Below, in pieces: positions 36,289 through 46,198 of a stretch of DNA of 64,000 nt. The notes beneath the pieces were generated by a model that searched no databases, was not told where the DNA came from, and saw only the letters and a list, made by a program, of their open reading frames with translations. The DNA comes from Flavobacterium oncorhynchi. Its GTDB lineage: Bacteria > Bacteroidota > Bacteroidia > Flavobacteriales > Flavobacteriaceae. The position numbers were made by a program, and so were the translations under genes. The stretch spans positions 40,443-104,442 of the forward strand of contig NZ_MUHA01000011.1 of the NCBI RefSeq assembly GCF_002217355.1, read 5' to 3'. Positions within the stretch are counted from its first letter, which is position 1. Every line of letters starts with the position of its first letter.

Positions 36289-37317
36289 CTAAAAGGTAGT
36301 TCTGGATGATGATTTACGGATGTGTAATTCTGGTGCAAGAACCACCTTTTTTTCGATTTTAATAGTATCTGTTTTGTCTACTTGTTCTAAGAAAACGCGA
36401 GCAGACATTTTTCCCATTTCCAACGGAGATTGATCAACAGAAGTGATAGACAACTCCATGAATTTGGTAAATGGTTCATTACTGAATCCTGCAACACAAA
36501 ATTCTTTTGGAATGCTGATGTTTCTCTCTTTTAGCTCTTGTATTGCACCTAAAGCAGCAAAATCACTCGAAGAGAATATAGCATCAGGAGGTGTTTCTAA
36601 TTGTAATAATTTGTCAACTGCTTCTTTTCCGGCATCAACACTACTTTTTACAGGGATTACATATTCTTCTCTAAATATCATTCCGTTATCAAGTAAAGCT
36701 TGTTTGTAACCTAAAAACCTGTTTTTAAATATATCTAAAGATTGATCACCAGATAAGTGGGCAATGCATCGGCAGCCTTCATTAATTAGGTGTTTTGTGG
36801 TTAAATAGCCGCCTCTAAAGTCGTTAATAGTTACAGAACTTACTCCGTCGATATGTTTACTTCTATCAAAAAAGATTAAAGGAACGTTTTTTTGCAGTAC
36901 GTTATGAAAAGCATTGTCGTTTTCAGAGGTAACATCAGTAACAGACATGATTATGCCGTCGACCTGTGCATCTATTAAAGTATATAGATTTTCATTTTCT
37001 CTTTTTTTGCTTTCATGAGTCTGGCAGATAATTACCTGATAACCGTGCGGATGCAGTTCTTCTTCAATACCTCTAATAACAGAGGCAAAAAAATTACTGT
37101 CAATTCTCGGTACAATTACGCCAATATTATTGCTTCTGCCGCTTTTTAATGCTAATGCAAGCTTGTTTTGCTTGTAATTCATTGAAGCAGCTGTTTTAAT
37201 AACCAATTCCCGAGTGCTTTCTTTTATTTTAGGATTATTATTAAGTGCTCTGGAAACAGTAGCTGCAGTGATATTTAATTTTTCGGCAATATCATAAATG
37301 GTTACTTTTTCGCTCAT
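36289..37317 (-). CDS. LacI-family repressor of the pectin/uronate locus
   Basis: Protein of 342 residues. The N-terminal LacI helix-turn-helix and hinge are clear: VTIYDIAEKLNITAATVSRA, LNNNPKIKEST and hinge residues LALALKSGRS. A periplasmic-binding-like effector domain follows (NNIGVIVPRIDSNFFASVIRG...). It sits between the uronate genes and the pectinase/SusCD genes. A palindrome resembling its presumed operators lies before its own start. The likely effector is an intermediate such as KDG or a uronate, by analogy with KdgR/ExuR roles rather than homology. Confidence 0.92.
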   Translation of the reverse strand: MSEKVTIYDIAEKLNITAATVSRALNNNPKIKESTRELVIKTAASMNYKQNKLALALKSGRSNNIGVIVPRIDSNFFASVIRGIEEELHPHGYQVIICQTHESKKRENENLYTLIDAQVDGIIMSVTDVTSENDNAFHNVLQKNVPLIFFDRSKHIDGVSSVTINDFRGGYLTTKHLINEGCRCIAHLSGDQSLDIFKNRFLGYKQALLDNGMIFREEYVIPVKSSVDAGKEAVDKLLQLETPPDAIFSSSDFAALGAIQELKERNISIPKEFCVAGFSNEPFTKFMELSITSVDQSPLEMGKMSARVFLEQVDKTDTIKIEKKVVLAPELHIRKSSSRTTF

Positions 37318-37348
37318 TAAAAAGAGATTTTACAAATTAATTTATAGA

Positions 37349-37398
37349 CAAAAATACATTTTTTTTATATAATGTAATATTTAATGTTATCGATTACC
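37349..37398 (-). promoter_or_regulatory. Promoter of the LacI gene with a variant operator
   Basis: A -7 box TATTTTTG on the minus strand (37356-37349) has, about 30 bp upstream, the variant palindrome TGTTATCGATTACC (37385-37398, plus strand). This would overlap the -33 area and suggests weak autorepression. Confidence 0.55.
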
Positions 37399-37517
37399 AT
37401 AATTCATTACTCAAACGATTTCTGTTTTACAATGATAATAAATTATAATATTTTTTGCATTAAATGTAATAATAATTATTAATAAAAATTAAAAGTATAA
37501 ATTTTTTCTAAATAAAT

Positions 37518-37562
37518 TTGGTTCGTTGGAACATATTTTCTAATTTCGTGTAATCGATTACA
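37518..37562 (+). promoter_or_regulatory. Promoter with perfect LacI-type operator before the pectinase/SusCD operon
   Basis: -33 TTG (37518-37520), 20 nt, -7 box TAATTTCG (37541-37548), then the perfect palindrome TGTAATCGATTACA (37549-37562). The layout is the same as at 24733 and 27779. Confidence 0.75.
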
Positions 37563-37606
37563 TAATTGTTGATGTTTTCGCCTGTTAAACTATAATTTCC
37601 ATTTAC

Positions 37607-39037
37607 ATGATTGCAAATAAGAGTATAACGTATAGAGAGGTTGTTTTTTATAGCATAATGATCATGATGGTTATATCATGTTCAAAGAAAATTACTACTG
37701 TAACAGAGGTGGATCCTTGGAAAAGAATGGAATCGATAATAAAAAGTATTCCAGAAACTCATTTTCCAGACAAAACATATAATGTAAACGATTTTGGAGC
37801 AGTAGCCGATGCAAAAACTTCAAACACTTTAGCTTTTGAAAAAGCAATTAAAGCTTGTGCATCTAATGGAGGAGGAAAAGTTTTGGTTCCGAATGGTAAA
37901 TACCTTACAGGCCCGATTCATTTAGAAAGTAATGTAAATCTGCATTTAGAAGATAATGCTGAAATTCTTTTTAGTCTGAATCCTAAAGAATATCCAATTG
38001 TTCATACTTCATGGGAAGGAACAGAAGTAATGAATTATTCACCACTTATTTATGCTAAGGGTAAAACAAATGTTGCTGTAACGGGAAAAGGAACTCTAAA
38101 CGGACAGGCAGACAGTACAAATTGGTGGATTTGGTCTGGCGGAAAAAACTACGGATGGAAAAAAGGTATTCCGTCTCAAAATGATCCAAACAACCGTGAA
38201 GTTTTGGTTGATATGGCAGAAAAGGGAGTTCCGGTAGCGGAAAGAGTTTTTGGAGAAGGAAGATACTTGAGACCTAATTTTATTGAGTTTTTTGAATGTA
38301 ACACCGTTTTAGTAAAAGATATAACAGTAATAAATGCTCCTTTTTGGATTTTACACCCTATCAAAACAAACAATATGATTATTGATGGTGTAACGGTAAA
38401 CAGCCACGGACCAAATAATGATGGCTGTGATCCTGAGTATTCACAAAACATAATAATTAGAAACTGTACTTTCAATACTGGTGATGACTGTATAGCTATT
38501 AAAGCAGGTCGTGATGCTGATGGAAGAAGAGTGGGATTACCAAGTAAAAATATCATTGTGCAAAATTGTAAAATGATCGACGGGCACGGAGGCGTTGTTA
38601 TTGGAAGCGAAATATCGGCCGGTGTGAATAATGTTTTTGTAGAAAACTGCAATATGGACAGTCCAAATTTGGATCGTGCCATTCGAATCAAAACCAATTC
38701 AAAAAGAGGCGGTGTAATCGAAGATGTTTATGTTAGAAACCTTGAAGTAGGAACTGTGAAAGAATGTGTATTGAAGTTAAATATGTTTTATAATGTTTAC
38801 GGATCACAGACAGGAAATTTTATACCAACGATCAGGAACATAAGTCTTGAGAATGTAAATGTAAAAAATGGTGGAAAATACAGCGTTTGGGCAGAAGGTT
38901 ATAAAGAGTCTCCAGTAGAAAATATAACTCTTAAAAACGTAAAAATTCAAAAAGTAGATTCGATCTATAAATTAAAAAATGTTAAGAATATAAAATTTAT
39001 TAATACCTATATCAATGAAAGAAAAGTAAATAATTAA
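37607..39037 (+). CDS. GH28 polygalacturonase-type lipoprotein
   Basis: Protein of 476 residues, probably a lipoprotein (hydrophobic segment then VISCSK). A right-handed beta-helix follows (FGAVADAKTSNTLAFEKAI at the start). All GH28 landmarks are present: NNDGCDPE, TGDDCIAIK with the catalytic aspartates, GHGGVVIGSE with His, and AIRIKTN with the substrate-carboxylate-binding Arg/Lys. It hydrolyses alpha-1,4 links of (oligo)galacturonate, probably at the cell surface or in the periplasm. First gene after the LacI-type operator, followed by susC. Confidence 0.93.
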   Translation: MIANKSITYREVVFYSIMIMMVISCSKKITTVTEVDPWKRMESIIKSIPETHFPDKTYNVNDFGAVADAKTSNTLAFEKAIKACASNGGGKVLVPNGKYLTGPIHLESNVNLHLEDNAEILFSLNPKEYPIVHTSWEGTEVMNYSPLIYAKGKTNVAVTGKGTLNGQADSTNWWIWSGGKNYGWKKGIPSQNDPNNREVLVDMAEKGVPVAERVFGEGRYLRPNFIEFFECNTVLVKDITVINAPFWILHPIKTNNMIIDGVTVNSHGPNNDGCDPEYSQNIIIRNCTFNTGDDCIAIKAGRDADGRRVGLPSKNIIVQNCKMIDGHGGVVIGSEISAGVNNVFVENCNMDSPNLDRAIRIKTNSKRGGVIEDVYVRNLEVGTVKECVLKLNMFYNVYGSQTGNFIPTIRNISLENVNVKNGGKYSVWAEGYKESPVENITLKNVKIQKVDSIYKLKNVKNIKFINTYINERKVNN

Positions 39038-39081
39038 CGACGAGTAACTATCAATTAACCAAAAAACCACTAAACAAAATT

Positions 39082-42000
39082 ATGAACATTAAACAATCAT
39101 TAAAGAAAAAAATAAAATACAATATTGTATTTTTATTTTTCCTAAATTTCCTCTTGAGCTTTTCAGCAAAAGCGCAGTCTACCACAATAGAAGGGAAAAT
39201 TACAGATGCGTCGGGATTGTCACTGCCAGGGGTAAACATTAACGAGAAAGGAACCAAAAATGGAACTTCGACAGATTTTGAAGGAAGTTTCAAGATAAAT
39301 GTAACAAGTAATAAAGCAGTTTTAATAATAAGCTATCTGGGTTTTCAAACTCAGGAAGTAAGTGTTGCTGGAAAAAGCAAAGTAAATGTTAGTCTTGTAG
39401 AGCAGTCAAATTCATTAAATGAAGTTGTAGTAGTAGGATACGGTTCTGTTAAGAAAACAGATCTTACCGGTTCAGTAAGTACAATTAATGCGGCTACAAT
39501 TACAGAAAGAAACACCATCAGCCCTCTTGAAGCAATTCAGGGAAGTACTCCCGGAGTTCAAATTTCATCTAGTACAGGTCGTGCGGGTGATGGATTTAAA
39601 GTTGTAATTAGAGGAAATAACTCTCTAATCGCAGATTCTAGTAATCCAAGTATGGTTGGTTCTTCTCCACTATATGTAGTTGACGGAGTTCCTATGGATG
39701 GAATTGATTTCTTAAATCCACAAGATATTGCCAGAATGGATGTTTTAAAAGATGCATCTTCAGCGGCAATTTATGGTTCTAGAGGATCTAATGGAGTTAT
39801 TATTGTTACGACAAAAAGTGGTACAAGTGCAAAAGCAGGTATCAGCGTAACATTTGATACTTCTTATGGAAATAAAACAGCAGCGAGACTTCCAAAAATG
39901 ATGACGGGAGAAGAATGGTGGAAATTTCACCAAGTTGCTTACATGAGTGCTACTCCTGCAACGCAGACTCCGGCTCAATTAGCAGCATTAGCAGGAAATC
40001 AAAGTCCATTATTAGTTTCTCGTGCCAATAGCGGTTACAATTATGACTGGTATGATGCAGTACTTAAAACTGGAATGACTGAGAATAACTACTTAAATAT
40101 TTCTGGTCGTTCAGATTCTGGTTTGAGTTATAACTTAGGATTTGGTATTCAAAGTGACAGAGGTCTTATCGATAATGATTCAACAGACAAATACTCATTT
40201 AAATTAGGATTAAATCATAAAATTAATGACAAGTTTTCTACAGGTGTAAATGTTACAATTGCTAGATTAGACAATCAATTAGGAAGTGATTTAGCTATGC
40301 AGGATGCTTTTAGACTAAGTCCTTTAATGTCTCCTTGGGCTGTTGATGCGGCTGGAAATGAAAAAGTAGGAACTTTATTTTTCTTACCTGGTAAATTAAC
40401 ATATCCTGATGGTTCTTGGGCAATTAATAAAACGTCTACAGTAAACCCATTAATGGAGATTGCTAATTCTTCTCAAACAGAAAAAACATGGCAGACAGTT
40501 GGTAATGCTTATTTTCAATATCAGCCTTTAAAATGGCTTTCGTTCAAAACGACATTTGCGGCAGGTATTATGGATACACAAGGCTCAAAGGCTTATACTG
40601 CACAAACAAATGCTGGTGTAACATTAAATGGAAAGAATTCTGCAACTCTTGAAAACTCAAATAACTTCAATTATACGTGGGACAATCAAATTGATTTAAA
40701 ACATACTTTTAACGATGTACATGATTTTAGTTTATTGTTATTACAAAGTTTGTACTCAAATGTTGATGAGTTTTCTTCTTTGTATTCTAACAATCAGCCT
40801 TTTGATGTAGGAACAGATAACATGGGTTCTGGAGTACAAACTAGTTATGTAGTAAAATCATCTTATGCAAAGAATACTTTAAACTCTTATGCAGTTCGTT
40901 TAAACTATGCTTATAAAGACAAGTATTTAATTACAGCTTCTACAAGATGGGATGGTTCTTCTGTTTTATCTGAAGGTAATAAATGGCAGAGTTTTCCTTC
41001 TGTAGCATTAGGATGGAAAATCAGCAAAGAGTCTTTCTTAGAAAACAGTTCAGTAGTTTCTGATTTAAAATTACGTGCGAGTTTAGGTTATACAGGAAAT
41101 GATAACGTTGCACCATATACTTCTCAAGCATTACTAAATCAGCAGACATTTTATGCTGCAGGAGCAAATGTTGTTTCTGGATGGCAGTCAGAAAATTTAG
41201 CCAACCCAAATTTAACTTGGGAAAAAACAAGAGAATACAATTTAGGAGTTGATTTTGGATTCTTAAAAAACCGTATTAGCGGTAGTGTTGATGTTTATGA
41301 CAGATTATCAGATGATTTAATTTACAAGCAGCAATTACCAGCAGAAACAGGTTGGAAAAATACATTTGCCAATGTTGGATCTGTAAGTAACAAAGGTATT
41401 GAGGTTTTATTGACAACAAAAAACATTAAATCTAAAAATGTAAATTGGGAAACAACTTTTACATTTACTAAAAACGTAAACAAATTAGAGTCAATTTACA
41501 ATCAAGATAAAGTAAGTGATATTGGTAATAAACTGATACTTGGAGCACCTTTGAATCCTAACTACAATTATGTTTATGATGGAGTTTGGCAGGAAAGTGA
41601 AGCAGCTCAGGCAGCGACTTACGGAATGGCTCCTGGACAAGCAAGACCAAAAGACTTAAATAATGATGGTAAATTTAATCAGGACGATAGAACTGTAATT
41701 GGTAATCCAAACCCAGAATGGCAGGGAAGTTTTTATTCAAAGTTAACTGTTGGACAGTTTGATTTCAATTTCTCAGTTTTAACTAGCCAAGGACAAACTG
41801 TTTTGAGTACTTTTCACCAAAACTTTGCTGATGTAAGCGATAGAGGACGTCAGAAAATTGCAATGGACTATTTTATTCCAACTAATGGTACAGGAATTCC
41901 TGCTAACGCTAACACTCAAAATCCAAGACCAGGACCAGTTGCAACAGGAGCTGGAGCTTATTGGACTTCTTTATTTGGATATTATAGAGATGCTTCTTAC

Positions 42001-42213
42001 GTGAAAATTAAAAATATATCTTTAGGTTATACACTAGATTCTGAATTGTTGAAAAAACTAAAAATCAGTAATCTAAGAGTTTATGTAAATGTTTTAGACC
42101 CATTTGTATTTACAAAATTTGACGGGTACGATCCAGAGTGGGCAGGTTCGCCATTTGGAGTAAATCGTCCAGCATCTGTTACTACACAATTGGGATTAAG
42201 TGTTAAATTTTAA
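39082..42213 (+). CDS. susC: SusC-type TonB-dependent outer-membrane transporter
   Basis: Protein of 1,043 residues. A signal peptide ends near AKAQS; then come a carboxypeptidase-like regulatory domain (EGKITDASGLSLPGVNI...), the TonB box region (NEVVVVGYGSVKKTDLTGS) and a plug with YVVDGVPMDGIDFLNPQDIA and IYGSRGSNGVIIVTTKSG. The long beta-barrel ends in a terminal aromatic residue (SVKF). It imports oligosaccharides across the outer membrane with the SusD partner encoded 12 bp downstream. Substrate, by locus, is oligogalacturonides from pectin. Confidence 0.97.
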   Translation: MNIKQSLKKKIKYNIVFLFFLNFLLSFSAKAQSTTIEGKITDASGLSLPGVNINEKGTKNGTSTDFEGSFKINVTSNKAVLIISYLGFQTQEVSVAGKSKVNVSLVEQSNSLNEVVVVGYGSVKKTDLTGSVSTINAATITERNTISPLEAIQGSTPGVQISSSTGRAGDGFKVVIRGNNSLIADSSNPSMVGSSPLYVVDGVPMDGIDFLNPQDIARMDVLKDASSAAIYGSRGSNGVIIVTTKSGTSAKAGISVTFDTSYGNKTAARLPKMMTGEEWWKFHQVAYMSATPATQTPAQLAALAGNQSPLLVSRANSGYNYDWYDAVLKTGMTENNYLNISGRSDSGLSYNLGFGIQSDRGLIDNDSTDKYSFKLGLNHKINDKFSTGVNVTIARLDNQLGSDLAMQDAFRLSPLMSPWAVDAAGNEKVGTLFFLPGKLTYPDGSWAINKTSTVNPLMEIANSSQTEKTWQTVGNAYFQYQPLKWLSFKTTFAAGIMDTQGSKAYTAQTNAGVTLNGKNSATLENSNNFNYTWDNQIDLKHTFNDVHDFSLLLLQSLYSNVDEFSSLYSNNQPFDVGTDNMGSGVQTSYVVKSSYAKNTLNSYAVRLNYAYKDKYLITASTRWDGSSVLSEGNKWQSFPSVALGWKISKESFLENSSVVSDLKLRASLGYTGNDNVAPYTSQALLNQQTFYAAGANVVSGWQSENLANPNLTWEKTREYNLGVDFGFLKNRISGSVDVYDRLSDDLIYKQQLPAETGWKNTFANVGSVSNKGIEVLLTTKNIKSKNVNWETTFTFTKNVNKLESIYNQDKVSDIGNKLILGAPLNPNYNYVYDGVWQESEAAQAATYGMAPGQARPKDLNNDGKFNQDDRTVIGNPNPEWQGSFYSKLTVGQFDFNFSVLTSQGQTVLSTFHQNFADVSDRGRQKIAMDYFIPTNGTGIPANANTQNPRPGPVATGAGAYWTSLFGYYRDASYVKIKNISLGYTLDSELLKKLKISNLRVYVNVLDPFVFTKFDGYDPEWAGSPFGVNRPASVTTQLGLSVKF

Positions 42214-42225
42214 TAAAGATATCAA

Positions 42226-43899
42226 ATGAAAAAAATAATAATAATGTTAGGAATAATCGCTGTATCTGTAAGTTCATGCAGTGATTATATTGAAGAAGAA
42301 AGCCGTTCTTTTGTACCCGCAGATGCAACCTATAAAACCGCATCTGGATTTCAATTATTGGTAAATACAAATTACGCTTGGTTAAAAGGTATATATGGAG
42401 GAAATCCATGGCTTTTTGAGTCAGGAACAGATATGTATGCAGAAGGAAGAGGGCCAGAACCTGCAGGTTTAAGTCAATATACACTTTTAATACCTTCATC
42501 AGATAATGTGGCAGATTTATACAATCCTTGTTATCAGTTGATTCAGGCGGTAAATAAAACAATTCATTTTTCGACTATAACAGAGCAGACTTCAATTTTA
42601 AATGCTCAGGTAGGTGAGGCAAGATTTTTAAGAGCACAAGCTTACTTTTTGTTGGTGCAGACTTATGGTGGTGTTCCTGTTGTAAACGATTATATTTCAA
42701 CACCAATTTTATCTTTTACCAGAAATTCAGCCGAAGAAGTATATACACAAATTATAGGAGATTTAGATTTCGCATTGGCAAATGTTGGAACTGCAGCTTA
42801 TAGCTCAGCAGGAAAAGTAAACAAAAGAGCCGTAAATGATTTATTGGCAAAAGTATACTTAACTAGAGGATACGAAACATTTGGTAAAGCAGATGATTTT
42901 ACTAAGGCTGCATCTTATGCTGATGCTGCGATTGCAGGACAAACTTTGGCAATTGCTTTTGATCAATTATTTAAACCTGGAAACGATTTAAATGCTGAAA
43001 CGATTTTTTCTGTACAATATGATAAAGCTTCAACAAGTACAGACCCAACAAGATTGGGGAATAATCAGTTTTATTATTTTAGTTCGTACTTAGGTGGAGC
43101 AGAAACTGGAGCACCGTTAAGAAGCTACAATTTATGCCCGACAGATTATGCTTTAGGATTATACGAAAAAGGAGATAAAAGATGGGATGCTACTTTCATG
43201 ACTGAAATTCTTGAAGGTCCAGAAACTACAAATGGAGTTACTAAAACTATTTTGTACTATCCATACTATAGAAGTTCAAATCCAGCATCATTAAAAGTAA
43301 GACACTTTTACGAGCCAAAATGGTTTACGCCTGCTGACAGAACAGCTTGGGAAACTGCAAATGCCTCAAGAAAAGCGGCTACGTTTGTTTACCACCCTTG
43401 GGGAGAGTATTCTGCAGCTCATACTTTAATTAAAAATTTAGACTGTTACACTATTCCAGTGAAGAAGTTTGACGATCCAGATCCAACTACACCTTCAAGT
43501 ACAGGACCAGTAAGTACAAGAGATATTATCGTATCTCGTTTGGGAGAAACTTACTTAATTGCTGCAGAAGCGTATTTTAAAGCAGGACAACCAGGAACAG
43601 GTTTAGCTCGTTTAAATGAAGTAAGAAGAAGAGCGGGAGTTGCAAATGCAACAATCGGACAATTCACTATCGATTATATTCTTGATGAAAGAGGTAGAGA
43701 ATTGTTAGGCGAATATAAAAGATGGTTCGATTTGAAGCGTACAGGAACATTAGTTGACAGAGCTTCAGCATACAATTATAAAATTAAAGCATCCAACTTT
43801 GTTGGAGTAGGCGGTAAACTTAAAATCTTAAGACCAATTCCACAATCGGTTTTAGATTTAAACCAAAATAAAGATTTTCCTCAGAATCCTGGTTATTAG
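42226..43899 (+). CDS. susD: SusD/RagB-family surface glycan-binding lipoprotein
   Basis: Protein of 557 residues with a lipoprotein signal (VSVSSCSD, Cys18). The SusD pattern is clear: TPR-like helical segments (EARFLRAQAYFLLVQTYGGVP, NDLLAKVYLTRGY), a surface-binding insert and the C-terminal RRAGVANATIGQ...ILDERGRELLGEYKRWFDLKR motif. It captures pectin fragments at the cell surface and lids the SusC channel. A hairpin at 43945-43976 separates it from the downstream enzymes. Confidence 0.96.
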   Translation: MKKIIIMLGIIAVSVSSCSDYIEEESRSFVPADATYKTASGFQLLVNTNYAWLKGIYGGNPWLFESGTDMYAEGRGPEPAGLSQYTLLIPSSDNVADLYNPCYQLIQAVNKTIHFSTITEQTSILNAQVGEARFLRAQAYFLLVQTYGGVPVVNDYISTPILSFTRNSAEEVYTQIIGDLDFALANVGTAAYSSAGKVNKRAVNDLLAKVYLTRGYETFGKADDFTKAASYADAAIAGQTLAIAFDQLFKPGNDLNAETIFSVQYDKASTSTDPTRLGNNQFYYFSSYLGGAETGAPLRSYNLCPTDYALGLYEKGDKRWDATFMTEILEGPETTNGVTKTILYYPYYRSSNPASLKVRHFYEPKWFTPADRTAWETANASRKAATFVYHPWGEYSAAHTLIKNLDCYTIPVKKFDDPDPTTPSSTGPVSTRDIIVSRLGETYLIAAEAYFKAGQPGTGLARLNEVRRRAGVANATIGQFTIDYILDERGRELLGEYKRWFDLKRTGTLVDRASAYNYKIKASNFVGVGGKLKILRPIPQSVLDLNQNKDFPQNPGY

Positions 43900-43944
43900 T
43901 AATTGATTAATATTTTGAGACTATTGTTTTTTTGAAGCAGTTAA

Positions 43945-43976
43945 AAAGGAGTTTGGCCAAAGTGCCGAACTCCTTT
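43945..43976 (+). other. Hairpin between susD and esterase gene
   Basis: AAAGGAGTTTGG (43945-43956) pairs with CCGAACTCCTTT (43965-43976), one G-U pair, loop of 8 nt. No U-tract follows, so it is more likely an mRNA-stabilising or partial-termination element that sets SusCD above the enzymes. Confidence 0.55.
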
Positions 43977-44002
43977 CTTAACTAAAAAGTAAAAGGATTT
44001 TA

Positions 44003-44938
44003 ATGCGAAAAATTGTATTGATTTTATTAGGGTTTATAAGCTTTGCAAATGCACAGCAGACTTATAGTGTCGACACTTCGTACACCGTAAAAAGCACCTA
44101 TGCTAAATTGATAAAAAAATACCCGTCGATTACGATTCCAGTTATCGCAGAGAATGAAAACGTCGATAAAATTGGCGATGTGACTTATTTTACATCAAAA
44201 GAAAGAACACTGCATTTAGATGCTTTTGTAAATAAAAAACAAAAACAAAATCCGGCTGTAATTATGATTCATGGCGGCGGATGGAGATCAGGAAACAAGA
44301 ACCAAATGAATCCTTTGGCGCAAGAAATAGCTTCAAAAGGTTATTCTTGTTTTACAATAGAATACAGATTATCGCTTGAAGCAAAATATCCATACGGCGT
44401 GTATGATGTAAAAAATGCGATTAGATTTATAAAAGATAATGCAAAGAAATTCAATGTAGATCCAAACAAAATTGCGGTTTTGGGCTGTTCTTCGGGAGGG
44501 CAGATGGCAGCTTTGATTGGTACAACAAATGGAATTTCGGCTTTTGATGATCCTTCAAATAAAAGTAAATCATCTTCAAAAGTAAATGCAATCATCAATG
44601 TAGACGGCATTTTGGCATTTAGGCATCCAGAATCTTCAGAAGGAGAGATGGCATCGTTTTGGCTTGGAGGTTCTTATGAAGAAAAAACAGAGAACTGGAA
44701 AAATGCATCGGCTTTAAGCCATACCAATAAAAATACACCTCCAATATTGTTTATAAACAGCAGTATCAACAGGTTTCATGCAGGGAGAGATGACATGATA
44801 AAAATTCTAGATCAATATAAGATTTATAGTGAAGTTCATACAATCGAAAATTCACCTCATTCCTTTTGGTTTTTTCAGCCTTGGTTTAATCCAACCGTTG
44901 ATTTTATAACTAATTTTTTAAAAAAGACATTCAAATAA
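44003..44938 (+). CDS. Exported alpha/beta-hydrolase esterase
   Basis: Protein of 311 residues with a signal peptide (MRKIVLILLGFISFANAQQ). Oxyanion motif HGGGWRSG, nucleophile elbow LGCSSGGQMAALIG, a late acid/His region (NRFHAGRDDM, ENSPHSFWFF). It belongs to the BD-FAE/acetylesterase-like group of alpha/beta hydrolases common in pectin loci. The likely job is removal of acetyl or other ester groups from pectin, inferred from neighbours. It lies 10 bp before the DUF4861 gene. Confidence 0.87.
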   Translation: MRKIVLILLGFISFANAQQTYSVDTSYTVKSTYAKLIKKYPSITIPVIAENENVDKIGDVTYFTSKERTLHLDAFVNKKQKQNPAVIMIHGGGWRSGNKNQMNPLAQEIASKGYSCFTIEYRLSLEAKYPYGVYDVKNAIRFIKDNAKKFNVDPNKIAVLGCSSGGQMAALIGTTNGISAFDDPSNKSKSSSKVNAIINVDGILAFRHPESSEGEMASFWLGGSYEEKTENWKNASALSHTNKNTPPILFINSSINRFHAGRDDMIKILDQYKIYSEVHTIENSPHSFWFFQPWFNPTVDFITNFLKKTFK

Positions 44939-44948
44939 TTGCAATAAA

Positions 44949-45914
44949 ATGAAAACAAAAATCACAGTCGCAGCCTTATTTTTAATTGGTTTGACATCAG
45001 TAAATGCTCAAAAGTATGATATTAAAACCGCTAAAACATATGCCGAAATTTCTGCTAAAACAGATGGACATTGGGAGGGAAGAAAATACAAAGGCGGAAC
45101 CGTTTTTAAAAATGTAGACAGACTAAAACTAGCTCCAGAGCATACAGATCATTCTTTTGATATTCGTTACGAAGGTCCGGGATGGGAAAGTAACCGAATT
45201 GGATACCGATTGTATCTAGACTGGAGAAATGCGATTGATATTTTTGGAAAGAAAACTTCAAAAATGATTCTGCCAATTGTAGGTCAGGATAATTTTGATT
45301 CGTATCACGAAATGAGCGATTGGGGAGCGGATATTCTAAAAGCAGGAAAAGGAATTGGGATTGGATCAATTGATCGTTATTTAAACAACGAAAAACTGCA
45401 TTTCCGTGAAGTAGATTCTACAATTGCCACTGTTGTAAATAAAAACAACGAATCTGGCGTAAAAGTGAATTATTATGGATGGAAAACAGCTTCTGATAAA
45501 ATTGATTTTACTTCAACTTTAACGATAAAACCAGATCAGCTTTATACAAAACATACCATTCAGGCTTCAAAAGAAATTAAAGGAATTTGTACTGGAATTG
45601 TAAAACAGAAAAATACAGAACTTCTTAAGAAAGAAAGTAAAAATAAAAAATGGGCATATTTGGCAACTTACGGCGTACAGTCTTTAGTTCCAGATAAATT
45701 AGGAATGGCTATTTTTTATGAAGTAAACACGATCGAAAATATTGCTGATACTGATTTAGATTATTTATTAGTTTTTAAACCAACAACAAAAGCGACTTCA
45801 TTTTACCTTTTAGGTGCTTGGGAACAAGAGCAAAATGGAATAAAATCGAAAGAAGATTTCGTGAAATATTTAGACGCTCAATTAGAAATTCTGAACAAAA
45901 AAGGAAAAATGTAG
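44949..45914 (+). CDS. Exported DUF4861-family protein
   Basis: Protein of 321 residues with a signal peptide (ending near VNAQ) and the DUF4861 pattern over its full length (DGHWEGRKYKGGTVFKNV, GPGWESNRIGYRLYLDWRNA, FGKK, YHEMSDWGADILKAGKGIG). The family occurs in pectin and other uronate polysaccharide loci of Bacteroidota and is beta-sandwich rich, but its reaction was not known to me. It is directly followed, after a repeat-filled gap, by three GH105 genes. A role as an esterase, lyase or binding protein is open. Confidence 0.85.
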   Translation: MKTKITVAALFLIGLTSVNAQKYDIKTAKTYAEISAKTDGHWEGRKYKGGTVFKNVDRLKLAPEHTDHSFDIRYEGPGWESNRIGYRLYLDWRNAIDIFGKKTSKMILPIVGQDNFDSYHEMSDWGADILKAGKGIGIGSIDRYLNNEKLHFREVDSTIATVVNKNNESGVKVNYYGWKTASDKIDFTSTLTIKPDQLYTKHTIQASKEIKGICTGIVKQKNTELLKKESKNKKWAYLATYGVQSLVPDKLGMAIFYEVNTIENIADTDLDYLLVFKPTTKATSFYLLGAWEQEQNGIKSKEDFVKYLDAQLEILNKKGKM

Positions 45915-46198
45915 TTTTTTTTGCCACAGATTATAAGGATTAAAATGATTAGAAAAAATCTGCTGGATCTGCTAAATCTGCGTGAAAATATTTAAACATA
46001 TAAACATAGAATTATTGTATTTTCAAAGGAGTATAAAAGAAACAAGTCTAATGTTTGTTAATACAAGTGAAACGCCTTTTATAAGTTTTCATCCCGATAG
46101 CTTTCGGGAATGTTTCTATGTGTTTAAAACAAGCAAAGAATAATCCAAATAATCCATTATCCTGATAGCTATCGGGAGTGGCAAAACAAAATATAAGA
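45915..46198. repeat. Intergenic palindromic element
   Basis: Arms TTTAAACATATAAACATAGA (from 45991) and TTCTATGTGTTTAAAA (from 46114) enclose about 100 bp; the right side also has CCCGATAGCTTTCGGG (46093-46108) and ATAGCTATCGGGA (46165-46177). The same CCnATAGCTATCGGG core occurs near 55712. No gene is seen here. Confidence 0.6.

Noticed and set aside
38176..38697. 173-codon frame opposite the first GH28 gene
   Set aside because: It is antisense to conserved GH28 catalytic motifs and has no family character; a shadow of the real gene.
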